Positions 17,422 to 27,546 are shown, numbered from the stretch's first letter. The stretch: 64,000 bases of DNA from Nitrospira sp. (GCA_022226955.1 CP092079.1:2879043-2943042); one strand, 5' to 3'. Numbers and translations are program-made. Notes: generated from the sequence alone by a model not told the origin.

Positions 17422-18666
17422 ATGAAACTGCTTTTCATCTCAGCGGCGTTTCCTCCGATGCGGGCAGGCGAGTCGGAGCATGCGTACCACCAATGCACCA
17501 GGCTCGCGAAACGTGGGGTGGACGTGCATCTGTTGACGGGGGAAGCCAATGCGGGCTCTCTTCCAGTTCCTTTTACGGTTCATCCACTGATGAAAGATTG
17601 GTCGTGGAGCGATCTGCCGAGACTTGTGCGAGTCCTGCGCGCGCTCAAGCCCGATGCCGTCATGCTGATGTATAGCGGCTGGATTTACAGTGCCCATCCG
17701 ATGATTACCTTTGCGCCGTCGATCGTTCGGTGGGTATTGCCGGGAATTCCGTTTGTAACGCAAATGGAAATCGAAGCCGGGGAAACATGGCGATCTCCCG
17801 GAGTGCGGTTCACTCGGAAGCTTGCGCAATATCTTGTCGGGGCGTCGAATGTCGACTACTCATTCGGCACCTTGTTGCGGGACAGTACAAAAGTCATTTC
17901 TTTGAGCGAACATCATCAGACAAAGCATGCGGCTCTTCTACCGGGTTTGCTGGAGAAGAGCCTCGTTATCCCGCCCCCGCCGTTGTTGAATATGTGCGCG
18001 GATGGTCCGATGGCTGCCAGAGAAAGAGGCCGAAAGGCTCTTGGCTTGCAATCCGACGAGCTGCTCGCGGTGTTTTTTGGATACGCCGATAAGAACAAAG
18101 GGATTGAGACGCTGTTCAAAGCTCTGCAGATGGTTAGAAAGAAGCCCTCACGTATCAAGCTGGCTATGATCGGAGGTGGGCGTGGCTCGACTACGCAGAC
18201 TGAGGACGATCGGGCCCGTAGTATTTCTAGTTATGAGAAGGGGATATTGGCGCTTCCAGACCAATTGGGAATTGCCGATGCCGTGCGTTGGCTAAGCGGA
18301 TACGATTCCAACAGTGATGCGGCCTCAATGTACCTGTATGCTGCGGATGTCTGCGTGCTGCCATTTGATCAAGGTGTGACGCTCAGTCGTAGTTCGCTGG
18401 CCGCAGCACTGGGGCACGGGCTTCCTGTAATCACGACAAGAGGTGAATCGTTGGAGTCGCCCTTTCTCCATGGGGAGAATGTGTATCTGTGCTCTCCAAA
18501 GGACCCTGAGGCGCTGGCCGCGGCGCTCGCCGCGCTCGAGGCGTCCACGGTGCTTCGTGCGAAATTAGGGCAGGGGGCTGCTCAGCTGTCACAAGCATGG
18601 TTTTCATGGGATACCGCGGTAGATCGGCTCCTGGAGACCTGTCAATTGTCTGTCGGGAAGGCCTGA
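17422..18666 (+). CDS. GT4-like glycosyltransferase
   Basis: A 414-residue GT-B protein. The N-terminus MKLLFISAAFPPMRAGESEH is typical of GT4 acceptor domains. The C-terminal domain shows AVFFGYADKNKGIETLFKAL and a VCVLPFDQGVTLSRSSLAAA region where the EX7E pair is absent. The missing Glu residues suggest a divergent subfamily in which donor binding differs. No signal peptide is seen. GGAG lies upstream of ATG 17422, and a 75-base gap separates it from the preceding GT. Donor and acceptor are unknown. Confidence 0.7.
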   Translation: MKLLFISAAFPPMRAGESEHAYHQCTRLAKRGVDVHLLTGEANAGSLPVPFTVHPLMKDWSWSDLPRLVRVLRALKPDAVMLMYSGWIYSAHPMITFAPSIVRWVLPGIPFVTQMEIEAGETWRSPGVRFTRKLAQYLVGASNVDYSFGTLLRDSTKVISLSEHHQTKHAALLPGLLEKSLVIPPPPLLNMCADGPMAARERGRKALGLQSDELLAVFFGYADKNKGIETLFKALQMVRKKPSRIKLAMIGGGRGSTTQTEDDRARSISSYEKGILALPDQLGIADAVRWLSGYDSNSDAASMYLYAADVCVLPFDQGVTLSRSSLAAALGHGLPVITTRGESLESPFLHGENVYLCSPKDPEALAAALAALEASTVLRAKLGQGAAQLSQAWFSWDTAVDRLLETCQLSVGKA

Positions 18667-18770
18667 AAGAGCGGTGTTCGAGGCATCAGTATTCGGTACG
18701 CCCGATGTTCTAACTTTGCTCAATGCCTCAAGTCGTGCGTCTGGATATCATGGTAGCGAGGGGTATGGGT

Positions 18771-20294
18771 ATGCTTAAGAAGAGAACGTCTCTCGGGCCT
18801 ACGGACGTGGGAGAGGGATTGTCAGGGGACGAGGTTGATGTGCCGACAAAGGCCGTATCCTTGGGTATGCCTCAAGGCGAAGAAGAGACTTTGCCGGGGA
18901 ATGGAGTCGACACGCGGCTGTTAGCGGCGCTCTATCTCATGGAGCTGTCGGCTCTGTCGATCTTGTTTACGGCTTATATAATTGACAGAAAGCCAAATTT
19001 TTTATCCTTTCTCCTGAGTCGCCCGGGATATCTTTTCATGGCTGGCGTGTGCGGGTTGGTTGGAGCCGGTACGGTGGTCTTTTCTCGGTATGCGAAGAAT
19101 AGCCGGGCCGGATCGAAGACGTTTAGGCTGACTCTGGGGATGAATCTTGTCTCGGTGGTCCTGTTTTTTATGGCCGGAGAGGGAACGATTCGCGCGATTT
19201 ATGTCGAGACGACTATGGGCGACATGTGGGGAACGTCGTATCTGTTGCCGCGGGAGTGGAGTAAGGTTGTTGGCCATTTTCAGGAATCGTTTCGAAGCAA
19301 GCTCGGCAAGCCTTCATACATGACGTTTAATGAGACTCTTGGGTGGACGATTGGATCCGGCCGGAGTCAGAACGACCAGGGAGTGAGCTATTTCAGCAGT
19401 GTCGAAGGACTCAGGAGTTCGAGCCCTGAGATCGCTTTTGCCGATCGGCATTCCAGCATCCGAATCGCCCTTATTGGGGATTCCTTTACATTTGGAGATG
19501 AGGTAGCCTACGAGGATACCTGGGGGCATCAACTGGAGAAGCTCTTAGGGCCGGATGTTCAGGTGCTCAACTTCGGCGTCAATGCGTACGGGACCGGACA
19601 GGCATATCTGCGGTATCTGCACGATGTGCGTGCGTGGCATCCAGATATGGTGATCTTCGGATTCGTTGATCATAATTTGGTACGGACGATGTCCGTGTAC
19701 TCCTCGCTTACGTTTCCAACAGCGACTATTCCATACGCCGCGCCTCGTTTTGTGATCCGTGATCGGCAGCTCAGGCTATTGAATACCCCGCTGTCTCCTC
19801 CAGAACAGATTTTCTCAGCAAAGTCCATTGAGGAGTTACCCTATATTGAATGGGACCGTTCCTATGTGAAAGAAGAATGGGACCGTCCAGCTTGGACTAT
19901 ACCTACCCGATCGTATCTATTTCGATGGCTTGAAACCTGGTTCCCGCGGAGCGACGATCTGCGAGCGGATGTGTCAAATGCCGCGATGCGTGAGGTGAAC
20001 GGTGCAATCTTTCAGGCATTTGCGACGCAAGTGAAGGCGGACGGGGCGATTCCTGTCCTGGTTCATTTTCCCAGCTGGATGACGGACTCCGATGCTATTG
20101 AGCCCACGCCTCTCGGGATAAAGATCCTGCGAGACGCGGGATTGGAGTATCTCGATCCCACCGACTGTCTTACGCCGATTCCTTTTTCTGATCGTGTCAT
20201 GCCTCGTCGCCACTATGCTCCTAAGGGAAATTTAGCTGTTGCGCAATGTTTTCGCGGGCCGGTGGCAGAACAGCTCGCCAAGCGGAGCAAGTGA
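18771..20294 (+). CDS. Membrane-anchored SGNH/GDSL hydrolase-like protein (copy C)
   Basis: A 507-residue protein. After about 45 polar residues there are hydrophobic segments near residues 50-75, 85-105 and 120-140. The extracytoplasmic domain follows, with IALIGDSFTFGDEV (Ser238 nucleophile), the block II-like VLNFGVNAYGTGQA and the terminal RRHYAPKGNLAVAQ with the putative catalytic His. It differs from copies A and B at 1122 and 4698 and is closer to the SGNH proteins that accompany carbamoyltransferase/SxtJ loci. ATG 18771 was chosen because GAGGGG lies about 9 bases upstream; in-frame ATGs at 18723, 18750 and 18765 are possible. Confidence 0.7.
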   Translation: MLKKRTSLGPTDVGEGLSGDEVDVPTKAVSLGMPQGEEETLPGNGVDTRLLAALYLMELSALSILFTAYIIDRKPNFLSFLLSRPGYLFMAGVCGLVGAGTVVFSRYAKNSRAGSKTFRLTLGMNLVSVVLFFMAGEGTIRAIYVETTMGDMWGTSYLLPREWSKVVGHFQESFRSKLGKPSYMTFNETLGWTIGSGRSQNDQGVSYFSSVEGLRSSSPEIAFADRHSSIRIALIGDSFTFGDEVAYEDTWGHQLEKLLGPDVQVLNFGVNAYGTGQAYLRYLHDVRAWHPDMVIFGFVDHNLVRTMSVYSSLTFPTATIPYAAPRFVIRDRQLRLLNTPLSPPEQIFSAKSIEELPYIEWDRSYVKEEWDRPAWTIPTRSYLFRWLETWFPRSDDLRADVSNAAMREVNGAIFQAFATQVKADGAIPVLVHFPSWMTDSDAIEPTPLGIKILRDAGLEYLDPTDCLTPIPFSDRVMPRRHYAPKGNLAVAQCFRGPVAEQLAKRSK

Positions 20295-20407
20295 GCGTGC
20301 TCATTGAAGAGAAGGGATCTCTGTCCATAGGGGCGCGCAAGGAATCGTCGTTCTCGTAGAGTATGATCTGAGCTGTCATTCTGTGAGGTGGGTTTCTGAT
20401 TGAAGCG

Positions 20408-21700
20408 ATGCTTCCATCCAACCATGGTGTTTTCAGCGGAGCTCGGCCTGCTCGAGTCGGGATTTTCGATCATGTCTCCCTTCGTCTCGGTGGGAGCCAG
20501 CTGGTCGTCGCCGCTATGGCGGCGCAGTTATCGAATGACTATTCGGTCGATGTGGTCCATAGTGGGAAGGGGTACTCGCTGGCGAGTTTGGCCGAAGCCT
20601 TCGGATACGACGTGAGTCGGGTCAATGAACGGATCGTTCCGAATTCGTTGGGAACATTCTCGCTGCCAGGGCTCACTCCCAGTTATGTGCGGGAAAGATT
20701 GGAGCTTGATCGCCGGCTCACTGAACCGTACGACTTGTTCATTTATTCAGGACATGGAATTCCGCCATTCTGTGCCGCCAGGCATGGGATGGTCTACTGT
20801 CATTTTCCTTTTGAGTGGCATCCGAGCCAAGAACTCTCTCGTACGGAGGGCTGGGATGCCCGAAGCGCGATTAGCCGCTTGATTCGAATGCAGAGCTATA
20901 CGGCTCTCTGGCATTGGCGCATGCGAGGTTATCGTACGGTGATTGGCAATTCCAAGTTCACTTCGTCGTGGATTGAGAAGCGCTGGAAACGCGCAGCCGA
21001 GGTGATCTACCCCCCGGTTGCTGTCACAGCGACTTCTTTACCGAAAGAAAATACTATTGTGTCGCTTGGGCGGTTTATTGTGACTGATGGGAAGAACCAT
21101 GCGTTGCAATTGGAAACGTTCCGGAAGTTTGTGTCCATGAATGGAAGAGATTGGCGATTATGCTTAATCGGGTTTTGTACCGATCTGCCGCAGGATCGGG
21201 CCTATCTCGACAAGCTTAAAGCCCTTGCCGCAGACCTTCCGGTGAGTTTTGTTGTTAACGCCTCTCGGGATACGGTTTGGAGGCATCTGGAGGCGGCCAA
21301 GCTCTATTGGCATGCGACGGCGCTGAGCAGTGAATCTGATATTTCCCCCGAACGGATGGAGCACTTCGGAATTGCCACCGTTGAGGCCATGGGGGTGGGC
21401 TGTGTCCCTCTCGTGCCGATGAGTGGGGGGCAGCCGGAGATTGTTGAACATGGAGTGAGCGGGTTTCTCTGCAAGGATGCGGAATCATTGCTTCAGCATA
21501 CGAATTGCGTTGCCAGCAGTGAGTCGCTGTGCCAAAACATGGGGCAAGCGGCCCGTGAGCGGAGTGCGGCATTCCGTCCAGAAATATTCAACCAACGATT
21601 AAGCCAATTGGCGGTGGAGTTGTTACAGGGTGGTCGGCCCATGTCCCAGCTCGGAGCTAACGCGGGTAGGCCAGGCGTGACTTCCGTATCTCGAGGTTGA
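20408..21700 (+). CDS. GT4-family glycosyltransferase
   Basis: A 430-residue GT-B enzyme of the type with an N-terminal GGSQ loop (LRLGGSQLVVAAMAAQLS) and a VIGNSKFTSSWIEKRW segment as in mannosyltransferases of the Alg11-like group. The donor site has SLGRF, and EX7E is seen in MEHFGIATVEAMGVG, preceded by the SPERM loop that is also typical of that group. It is cytoplasmic or membrane-associated and probably uses a GDP-sugar (inference from Alg11 likeness). A 113-base gap precedes it, without a recognisable terminator. Confidence 0.75.
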   Translation: MLPSNHGVFSGARPARVGIFDHVSLRLGGSQLVVAAMAAQLSNDYSVDVVHSGKGYSLASLAEAFGYDVSRVNERIVPNSLGTFSLPGLTPSYVRERLELDRRLTEPYDLFIYSGHGIPPFCAARHGMVYCHFPFEWHPSQELSRTEGWDARSAISRLIRMQSYTALWHWRMRGYRTVIGNSKFTSSWIEKRWKRAAEVIYPPVAVTATSLPKENTIVSLGRFIVTDGKNHALQLETFRKFVSMNGRDWRLCLIGFCTDLPQDRAYLDKLKALAADLPVSFVVNASRDTVWRHLEAAKLYWHATALSSESDISPERMEHFGIATVEAMGVGCVPLVPMSGGQPEIVEHGVSGFLCKDAESLLQHTNCVASSESLCQNMGQAARERSAAFRPEIFNQRLSQLAVELLQGGRPMSQLGANAGRPGVTSVSRG

Positions 21701-21707
21701 GAGTGGC

Positions 21708-23018
21708 ATGAAGATCCTGATGGTCAGCAATTTCTATCCTCCGCATTATCGAGGAGGATATGAAGTGCGGTGCAAACAGGTAGCGGAGACCATGCAACGA
21801 CGTGGTCATGAGGTTCGTGTGCTCACGAGCGTGTATGGCTTGCCGATGGATTCCTCGGGGGAATTCCCGCGGCCGACCGAGGAAATCGAGGGGGTCCGCG
21901 TCGATCGCTGGCTTGATATCTATGCGTACGGGCCGCAATCTCCTGGTCGTCCCTGGACCTTGGTGCATGCCAAGCGTCAATTGGAAGACGCCCGTCGGTT
22001 TCTTCAGCTTCTGAGAGCGTTCAAGCCAGACCTTGTGAACTGGTGGAGCATGAACGGCCTTTCCCTGAATGTTCTACCGATCCCCAGAGCGCTGCAAATC
22101 CCGGATATTCATTGGATCGAGCATCCGTGGATGGTCAATGAGTATGGAGCGGACGGCGAAAAGGTGGCGCCATTTTGGGAGAGTGTGTGGGACGGGAGCT
22201 GGGGACCCAAGCCGATTCAGCCCATTTTGAAGTGGTGGGGACGAAGATGGGAACGACAGGTTGCTTCCGAAGGCATTCCAACCAGACGGTTCCCGAACCG
22301 GCCGCGTCACATGGTGTTTGTCAGCGAATTTCTCCGGACGTTGTATCGCGATGCTGGCCTCGCCTTTCCTTCCTCTGAAATCATCTTCGGTGGGGTTCCG
22401 GCCGAGCGCTTTTGGGCCCCTGTGCGCCCTCATGGCATGGAAAGTCGGCTGCGACTTCTCTATGCAGGGCAAATTACTCCAGACCGTGGGTTGCATACGG
22501 CGGTGGAAGCTCTTGGACAAATTCCATTGCCGCTTCGTTCTCGCCTGACGCTTTCAGTTGCCGGGGATAACCCTGGTGAATATCTTGACGGTATCCGAAG
22601 GCGTGTTCAGGAATTGGGTTTGGCCGAGGCCGTCACATTTCTTGGGAAGGTTCCGCATGACCGCATGCCCGATGTGTATAAGGAGCACGATATTCTTCTT
22701 TTTATGAGTACCAGAGAGGAAGGTCTTCCCCTTGTGATGGTTGAAGCCATGCTGGCCGGCTGTGCCGTGATTACGACAGGAAGCGGCGGTGCCATTGAAG
22801 TTGCCGAGATTGCCGGCTTGCCTCTTATTCCCAAGCACGACGCCGTGGCGCTTACAAATTGGCTTGCAGATCTTGTGATACACCCGGAAAAGTTGGACAG
22901 CATTGCTCTGCGTGGGCAAGAAATCGCAGGGAAAGAGTTTAGTTCGGATGTCATGATACGCCGGTGGGAAGCAACAATTGCGCAAGTCTTAGCGTCGCAC
23001 TGGCAGGTAGCGTCTTGA
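21708..23018 (+). CDS. GT4-family glycosyltransferase
   Basis: A 436-residue GT-B transferase beginning MKILMVSNFYPPHYRGGYEV, with the glycine-rich acceptor loop. The C-terminal donor domain has RLLYAGQITPDRGLHTAVEAL and the EX7E motif in REEGLPLVMVEAMLAG. A Trp-rich stretch near residues 110-185 (NWWSMNGLSL, WDGSWGPKPIQPILKWW) is unusual and may shape the acceptor site. It starts seven bases after the preceding stop, so it is in the same transcript. Donor unknown. Confidence 0.8.
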   Translation: MKILMVSNFYPPHYRGGYEVRCKQVAETMQRRGHEVRVLTSVYGLPMDSSGEFPRPTEEIEGVRVDRWLDIYAYGPQSPGRPWTLVHAKRQLEDARRFLQLLRAFKPDLVNWWSMNGLSLNVLPIPRALQIPDIHWIEHPWMVNEYGADGEKVAPFWESVWDGSWGPKPIQPILKWWGRRWERQVASEGIPTRRFPNRPRHMVFVSEFLRTLYRDAGLAFPSSEIIFGGVPAERFWAPVRPHGMESRLRLLYAGQITPDRGLHTAVEALGQIPLPLRSRLTLSVAGDNPGEYLDGIRRRVQELGLAEAVTFLGKVPHDRMPDVYKEHDILLFMSTREEGLPLVMVEAMLAGCAVITTGSGGAIEVAEIAGLPLIPKHDAVALTNWLADLVIHPEKLDSIALRGQEIAGKEFSSDVMIRRWEATIAQVLASHWQVAS

Positions 23019-23173
23019 TGAGCGTGTCGACGAGGGCTTTCTGGGGTCAGGAGTTCGAAGAGGTAGCTTCGTTGTCTGAGATATTGCATGCTCATCGGAA
23101 CAGAGAGGTCGTGTTCAGTGGTGCCACCGCCAGCATACGAAAAAGTCGCTACAGCAAGGCCCTCTTATGGTGA
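23018..23173 (+). CDS. Possible 51-residue ORF in the gap between two GT genes
   Basis: The stop of the preceding gene overlaps an ATG (TGATG at 23016-23020) that opens a 51-codon frame. It ends TGA within the first codons of the next GT gene, so it is coupled at both ends. The product (MSVSTRAFWGQEFEEVASL...) shows no family or signal that can be recognised and may be chance. The alternative is that this is a 148-base untranslated spacer. Confidence 0.2.
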   Translation: MSVSTRAFWGQEFEEVASLSEILHAHRNREVVFSGATASIRKSRYSKALLW

Positions 23174-24318
23174 CACCCGTCAAATCGCTCCTTATTAGCA
23201 GCACCTACTATCCTCCCGATGTGGGAGGAATTTCTCGTTTCATGTCATCTCTGGTCTCTGCCCTAGGGCCCGAACGAGTGTGCTGTCTGACAGGCATTCG
23301 AGCCAGCAACAGGGGAGGATCGGGAGAGCGTGTGTATCGACGCCCGCTTGCATTCGCAGAGCCGAAGCTAATCCAAGCAGTCGGATGGGGAGCTGCCGTG
23401 GCAGAGATTTTCCTTCGAGAACGGCCTCAAGCCGTTCAGCTTGCTACGCTATATGATGGGTACTTGGGGATGTGGCTGAAGCGATGGCTGGGGCTCCCGT
23501 TCGTGATCTATGCCCATGGGAATGAAGTGTTGGATGCTATGCAAGGCAGTTGGAACGGACATCGCCAGGCCGTGAGAGCTGCGGATTGCGTATTGGCGAA
23601 TAGCCGCTTTACCGTTGAATTGCTCAAACAAGCGGGAGTGTCGAGTGCCAGAATCGAACTCGTTCACCCTGGTTGCGATATCGAACGTTTCCACGCTGCT
23701 CCGGTTTTGACCGATACGCGGCGGTCTATTCTTGGGTCACACGCATCGAAACAAGTGATTCTCACGGTCGGTCGCTTGGTCCCTCGCAAAGGACACGACC
23801 TCATGATTCGCGCGCTTCCGCTGGTGCTGAAACGGCATCCCGACACGATCTACCTCATCGTCGGAAGCGGACCGGCCAAGCCGATGCTCGAGCAATTGGC
23901 TGATGAGATGGGGGTGCGAGACAGTGTGTTGATTCGTGAAAACGTCGCGGACGCCGATCTGCCTACCGTTTATAATCTCTGCGACGTGTTCGTGATGCCG
24001 AGTCGCGAAGTGCTAGGCAGTTGCGATGTGGAAGGGTTTGGGATCGTGTTTCTGGAGGCCAATGCTTGCGGGAAGCCTGTCGTGGCTGGACGGTCCGGAG
24101 GCATTGCCGATGCCGTGGTCGATGGAGAGACGGGTCTGTTGGTTCCGCCGGATAGTCCTGAAGTGCTGGCGGAGTCGATCTCTCGCATTCTATCCGATAA
24201 AGGCTATGCCTGTGAGCTCGGACGGCGCGGTCGTCAGCGAGCGGTACAGAAATTCAGTTGGGATGTCGTCGCAGGGCGAGTCGATGACGTCGTCACGAGC
24301 ATCGTTGTGAAAAACTGA
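23167..24318 (+). CDS. GT4-family glycosyltransferase (PimB-like)
   Basis: A 383-residue GT-B enzyme. The start LLISSTYYPPDVGGISRF and the donor region LTVGRLVPRKGHDLMIRAL, IVGSGPAKPMLEQL and DVEGFGIVFLEANACGKPVV (EX7E) closely fit the PimB/mannosyltransferase subgroup. It is probably a GDP-mannose- or similar donor-dependent retaining transferase. The length is normal, with no signal peptide. It is the last of the three GT4 genes in a row from 20408 and lies 33 bases ahead of the carbamoyltransferase gene. Confidence 0.8.
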   Translation: MVTPVKSLLISSTYYPPDVGGISRFMSSLVSALGPERVCCLTGIRASNRGGSGERVYRRPLAFAEPKLIQAVGWGAAVAEIFLRERPQAVQLATLYDGYLGMWLKRWLGLPFVIYAHGNEVLDAMQGSWNGHRQAVRAADCVLANSRFTVELLKQAGVSSARIELVHPGCDIERFHAAPVLTDTRRSILGSHASKQVILTVGRLVPRKGHDLMIRALPLVLKRHPDTIYLIVGSGPAKPMLEQLADEMGVRDSVLIRENVADADLPTVYNLCDVFVMPSREVLGSCDVEGFGIVFLEANACGKPVVAGRSGGIADAVVDGETGLLVPPDSPEVLAESISRILSDKGYACELGRRGRQRAVQKFSWDVVAGRVDDVVTSIVVKN

Positions 24319-24351
24319 CAAGGCGACGCGGGACACAAGGGGAGCGCATAT

Positions 24352-26196
24352 ATGAATATAATTGGGATATCCGCCTACTATCATGACAGCGCCGCGTGTC
24401 TGGTGCGTGACGGAGAGATTGTCGCCGCAGCACAAGAAGAGCGATTTACCAGGAAGAAGCATGACCCTGGATTCCCTCACCGTGCGATCGACTATTGCTT
24501 ACAGGCCGGCGGAATCCGGTTCAAGGACGTTGACCGGCTGGTGTTCTACGACAAGCCGCTGGTGAAATTCGAGCGCTTGTTGGAAACCTATTTGGCCTTC
24601 GCTCCGAGCGGCCTCCAGTCCTTTCTCGCCGCGATGCCGGTGTGGATGAAAGAAAAGCTGTTGCTGAAGACTCTTCTGCGGGACGAATTTTTGAAGCATG
24701 GGGAAGGGATGGCTAAGGGCGATTTGCCTTCGTTGCTATTCTCTGAACATCATGAATCCCATGCGGCGTCCGCGTTTTTTGCGTCCCCCTATGACTCGGC
24801 CGTGGTGCTGTGCATGGATGGGGTGGGGGAATGGGCGACGACATCCGCCTGGCAGGGCCAAGGCAATACACTGAATCCATTATGGGAGATCCCGTTCCCG
24901 CATTCCTTAGGCCTGCTGTACTCCGCATTCACGTATTACACAGGGTTTAAGGTTAATTCAGGTGAATACAAGGTCATGGGGTTGGCCCCGTACGGCGAGC
25001 CGAAATACGTCAAGGCCATCTACGAGCACCTGATTGATGTGAAGCCTGACGGTACGTTTCGGTTGAACATGGAGTATTTCAACTATTGCACCGGGCTCAC
25101 GATGACGAGCCGGAAGTTCGACCATGTGTTTGGCGGTCCCCCGCGCACGCCTGAAGCCAAGTTGGGGCAGCGTGAGATGGATTTGGCGCGATCCGTTCAA
25201 GAGGTGACGGAAGAGGTCATGCTGCGTTTGGCTCGGACACTGCATCGTGAGACGGGTGTGGAGAATTTGTGTCTAGCCGGAGGGGTTGCGCTCAACTGTG
25301 TGGGGAATGGTCGAATCTTGCGGGAGGGGCCGCATAAGGGACTCTGGATTCAGCCTGCAGCTGGTGATGCGGGCGGAGCTCTTGGGGCGGCCTTATCCGT
25401 CTGGCATCAGTTTGAAGGCAAGCCGCGCCTGTCTGATAACCAGCACGATAAGATGAAGGGGACTTATCTAGGGCCAGCATTCAGCAATGCCGAAATCGAA
25501 TCGTTCTTGCGATCGAAGGAAGCCCCCTATATTCGTCTTGATGATTCGGCGTTATTCACGCAGGTCGCCAAAGACCTCGCGGCTGAAAAAGTGGTGGGGT
25601 GGCTGCAGGGACGCATGGAATTCGGGCCGCGATCTCTCGGCGGACGAAGTATTCTGGGGGATGCGCGAAGCACCAAGATGCAGTCGGTGATGAACCTTAA
25701 AATTAAGTATCGCGAATCATTCAGGCCCTTTGCCCCTTCAGTTCTCAGAGAGCGAGTCTCCGACTACTTTGATTTGCATTCCGATAGCCCCTACATGCTC
25801 ATCGTGGCCCCAGTCATCGAACGGCGGCGCTGTCCCAAGACGGCCGCGCAAAAGGATTTATGGGGCATCGATCTGTTGAATGTGCAACGATCAGATATTC
25901 CCTCTGTGACTCATCTGGATTATTCGGCAAGAGTTCAAACGGTTCACGAAAAGACCAACCCTCGCTACTATAATCTGCTGAAGGCCTTTGAGGCGCAAAC
26001 GGGGTATGCTGTATTAGTGAATACGTCTTTCAATGTGCGTGGCGAGCCGATTGTGCATACCCCCGAAGATGCGTATCGCTGCTTTATGCGGACGGAGATG
26101 GATGTGCTTGTGCTAGAGAACTGTGTGTTGTACAAGACAGATCAGAAGCCGCTTGAAGGGGATTCTGATTGGAAAAATGAGTTTGAGCTTGACTAG
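24352..26196 (+). CDS. NodU/CmcH-family O-carbamoyltransferase
   Basis: A 614-residue enzyme. The N-terminal Kae1-like domain starts MNIIGISAYYHDSAACLVRD, with the adenylation-site His/Asp pair and AAAQEERFTRKKHD. The middle shows HHESHAASAFFAS, VVLCMDGVGEW and the nucleotide-binding LAGGVALNCVGNG. The YrdC-like C-terminal domain has GRMEFGPRSLGGRSIL and VNTSFNVRGEPIVHTPEDA. It uses carbamoyl phosphate and ATP to carbamoylate a sugar hydroxyl. GGGGAG precedes the ATG. In many genomes this gene sits with SxtJ, DUF5989 and an SGNH gene; here those partners lie about 8 kb downstream and 4 kb upstream. Confidence 0.9.
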   Translation: MNIIGISAYYHDSAACLVRDGEIVAAAQEERFTRKKHDPGFPHRAIDYCLQAGGIRFKDVDRLVFYDKPLVKFERLLETYLAFAPSGLQSFLAAMPVWMKEKLLLKTLLRDEFLKHGEGMAKGDLPSLLFSEHHESHAASAFFASPYDSAVVLCMDGVGEWATTSAWQGQGNTLNPLWEIPFPHSLGLLYSAFTYYTGFKVNSGEYKVMGLAPYGEPKYVKAIYEHLIDVKPDGTFRLNMEYFNYCTGLTMTSRKFDHVFGGPPRTPEAKLGQREMDLARSVQEVTEEVMLRLARTLHRETGVENLCLAGGVALNCVGNGRILREGPHKGLWIQPAAGDAGGALGAALSVWHQFEGKPRLSDNQHDKMKGTYLGPAFSNAEIESFLRSKEAPYIRLDDSALFTQVAKDLAAEKVVGWLQGRMEFGPRSLGGRSILGDARSTKMQSVMNLKIKYRESFRPFAPSVLRERVSDYFDLHSDSPYMLIVAPVIERRRCPKTAAQKDLWGIDLLNVQRSDIPSVTHLDYSARVQTVHEKTNPRYYNLLKAFEAQTGYAVLVNTSFNVRGEPIVHTPEDAYRCFMRTEMDVLVLENCVLYKTDQKPLEGDSDWKNEFELD

Positions 26197-26486
26197 GGTA
26201 TCGTGCAGGGAAAGGTGTAGGCGTCTCTTGTTAAGGCTAAGACTTCAGCAGAGTTTTTATCGCCTTGCTTCTATAGGCAGCAAGCTGGAAGTGATAGATT
26301 CTAAATCTGTTGGCTCTATTTCTGAAATCCCATCATTAAAGGGTGTTCGCACATAGCGTGTGAGAATCGGGCGAGTTCCCAAAAATACGGAATAGAATGG
26401 TGCCGTGACTACTACGCGTGTACATTAGTTCACGAGCACGTGCTGGTCATGAACGATGACGTTTCCGGAAGAAGGGGTGTAGAGCC
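26197..26486. other. 290-base gap with no recognised gene
   Basis: This gap separates the carbamoyltransferase from the UXS-like gene. It is AT-richer than its flanks and contains short ORFs without family sequence. It includes AGATT/AATCT half-sites near 26297 and a TAGAAT (26393) that could be a -10 box, but no matching -35 element was found. It may hold the promoter for the nucleotide-sugar part of the locus. Confidence 0.3.
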
Positions 26487-27491
26487 ATGCGCATACTGAT
26501 TACGGGCGGAGCAGGATTTCTCGGCAGCCATTTGAGCGATTTGTTAATTGGGAAAGGCCACGAAATTGTGGCCATGGACAATCTGATTACCGGGCGTGTT
26601 GAAAACATCGCGCATTTAATGGGGAATCCCCAATTCAGTTTTATTAAGTACAACGTCTGCGACTATATTCATATCGACGGTAAGTTGGACGCTATCTTGC
26701 ACTTTGCGTCTCCTGCGAGCCCGCAAGATTATCTGGAGATGCCGATTGCCACGCTCAAAGTCGGAGCATTAGGGACGCACAAGGCGCTGGGTCTGGCAAA
26801 GGCGAAAGGAGCCCGGCTTCTTTTGGCCAGTACGTCCGAAGTCTATGGCGATCCCTTGCTCAATCCACAGCCGGAATCCTATTGGGGGAATGTGAATCCT
26901 ATTGGGGCCCGCGGTGTCTACGACGAAGCAAAGCGGTTTGCTGAGGCCATGACGATGGCCTATCACCGCTACCATGGCGTCGATACTCGGATCGTGCGGA
27001 TTTTTAACACCTATGGCCCCCGCATGCGCCCGCATGATGGGCGAGTCGTTTCGAACTTTGTTGTTCAAGCGCTTCAAGGGAAAGCATTGACCATTTTCGG
27101 CGATGGCAATCAGACGCGCAGCTTCTGTTATGTTGAGGATCTTGTGCGTGGCATTACAGAACTTCTGCTGATCGATTCAGATAAGTCTGTGGCTGAACGG
27201 ACCGACCGATCCAGTTTTCTTACAAAGTCAGACCTGCCACTGAAGGAAACGATGCACGACCCTGTCAATATCGGGAATCCGCGAGAGTTGACCGTCAAGC
27301 AGATTGCAGAGTTGGTGCTCAAGCTTACGGGTTCGAAGAGCAAGATCGAACATCTGCCTTTGCCGGTGGACGATCCGAAAGTGCGGCGGCCGGATATACG
27401 CCGTGCCAAGGAATTTCTCGGATGGGAACCGAAGGTTGAGTTGGAGGACGGCCTGCGAAAGACGATCGAGTATTTCCGCCAGGTGATCTGA
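26487..27491 (+). CDS. UDP-glucuronate decarboxylase-like SDR (UDP-xylose synthase)
   Basis: A 334-residue extended SDR. GGAGFLG at residues 7-13 binds NAD, and the catalytic pair is Tyr145/Lys149 in [11 protein letters not shown]. The family-defining [19 protein letters not shown] and STSEVYGDP are present, together with [10 protein letters not shown] and [15 protein letters not shown]. These match UXS enzymes that convert UDP-glucuronate to UDP-xylose. A 29-residue insert after the LLLIDSDKS region is longer than usual. It sits ahead of a nucleotide-sugar dehydrogenase, which fits a precursor-supply pair, although the dehydrogenase looks GDP-mannose-like. Confidence 0.85.
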   Translation: MRILITGGAGFLGSHLSDLLIGKGHEIVAMDNLITGRVENIAHLMGNPQFSFIKYNVCDYIHIDGKLDAILHFASPASPQDYLEMPIATLKVGALGTHKALGLAKAKGARLLLASTSEVYGDPLLNPQPESYWGNVNPIGARGVYDEAKRFAEAMTMAYHRYHGVDTRIVRIFNTYGPRMRPHDGRVVSNFVVQALQGKALTIFGDGNQTRSFCYVEDLVRGITELLLIDSDKSVAERTDRSSFLTKSDLPLKETMHDPVNIGNPRELTVKQIAELVLKLTGSKSKIEHLPLPVDDPKVRRPDIRRAKEFLGWEPKVELEDGLRKTIEYFRQVI

Positions 27492-27546
27492 CCGCACAGG
27501 GCCGGCGTGGTGAACCGAAGGTGTGAGTGAGAGTAAGGAGAAGGTG

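Noticed and set aside
20295-20320. TGAGC/GCTCA hairpin after the third SGNH gene as a terminator
   Set aside because: A 5-bp stem with a 2-base loop and no T-run does not support termination.
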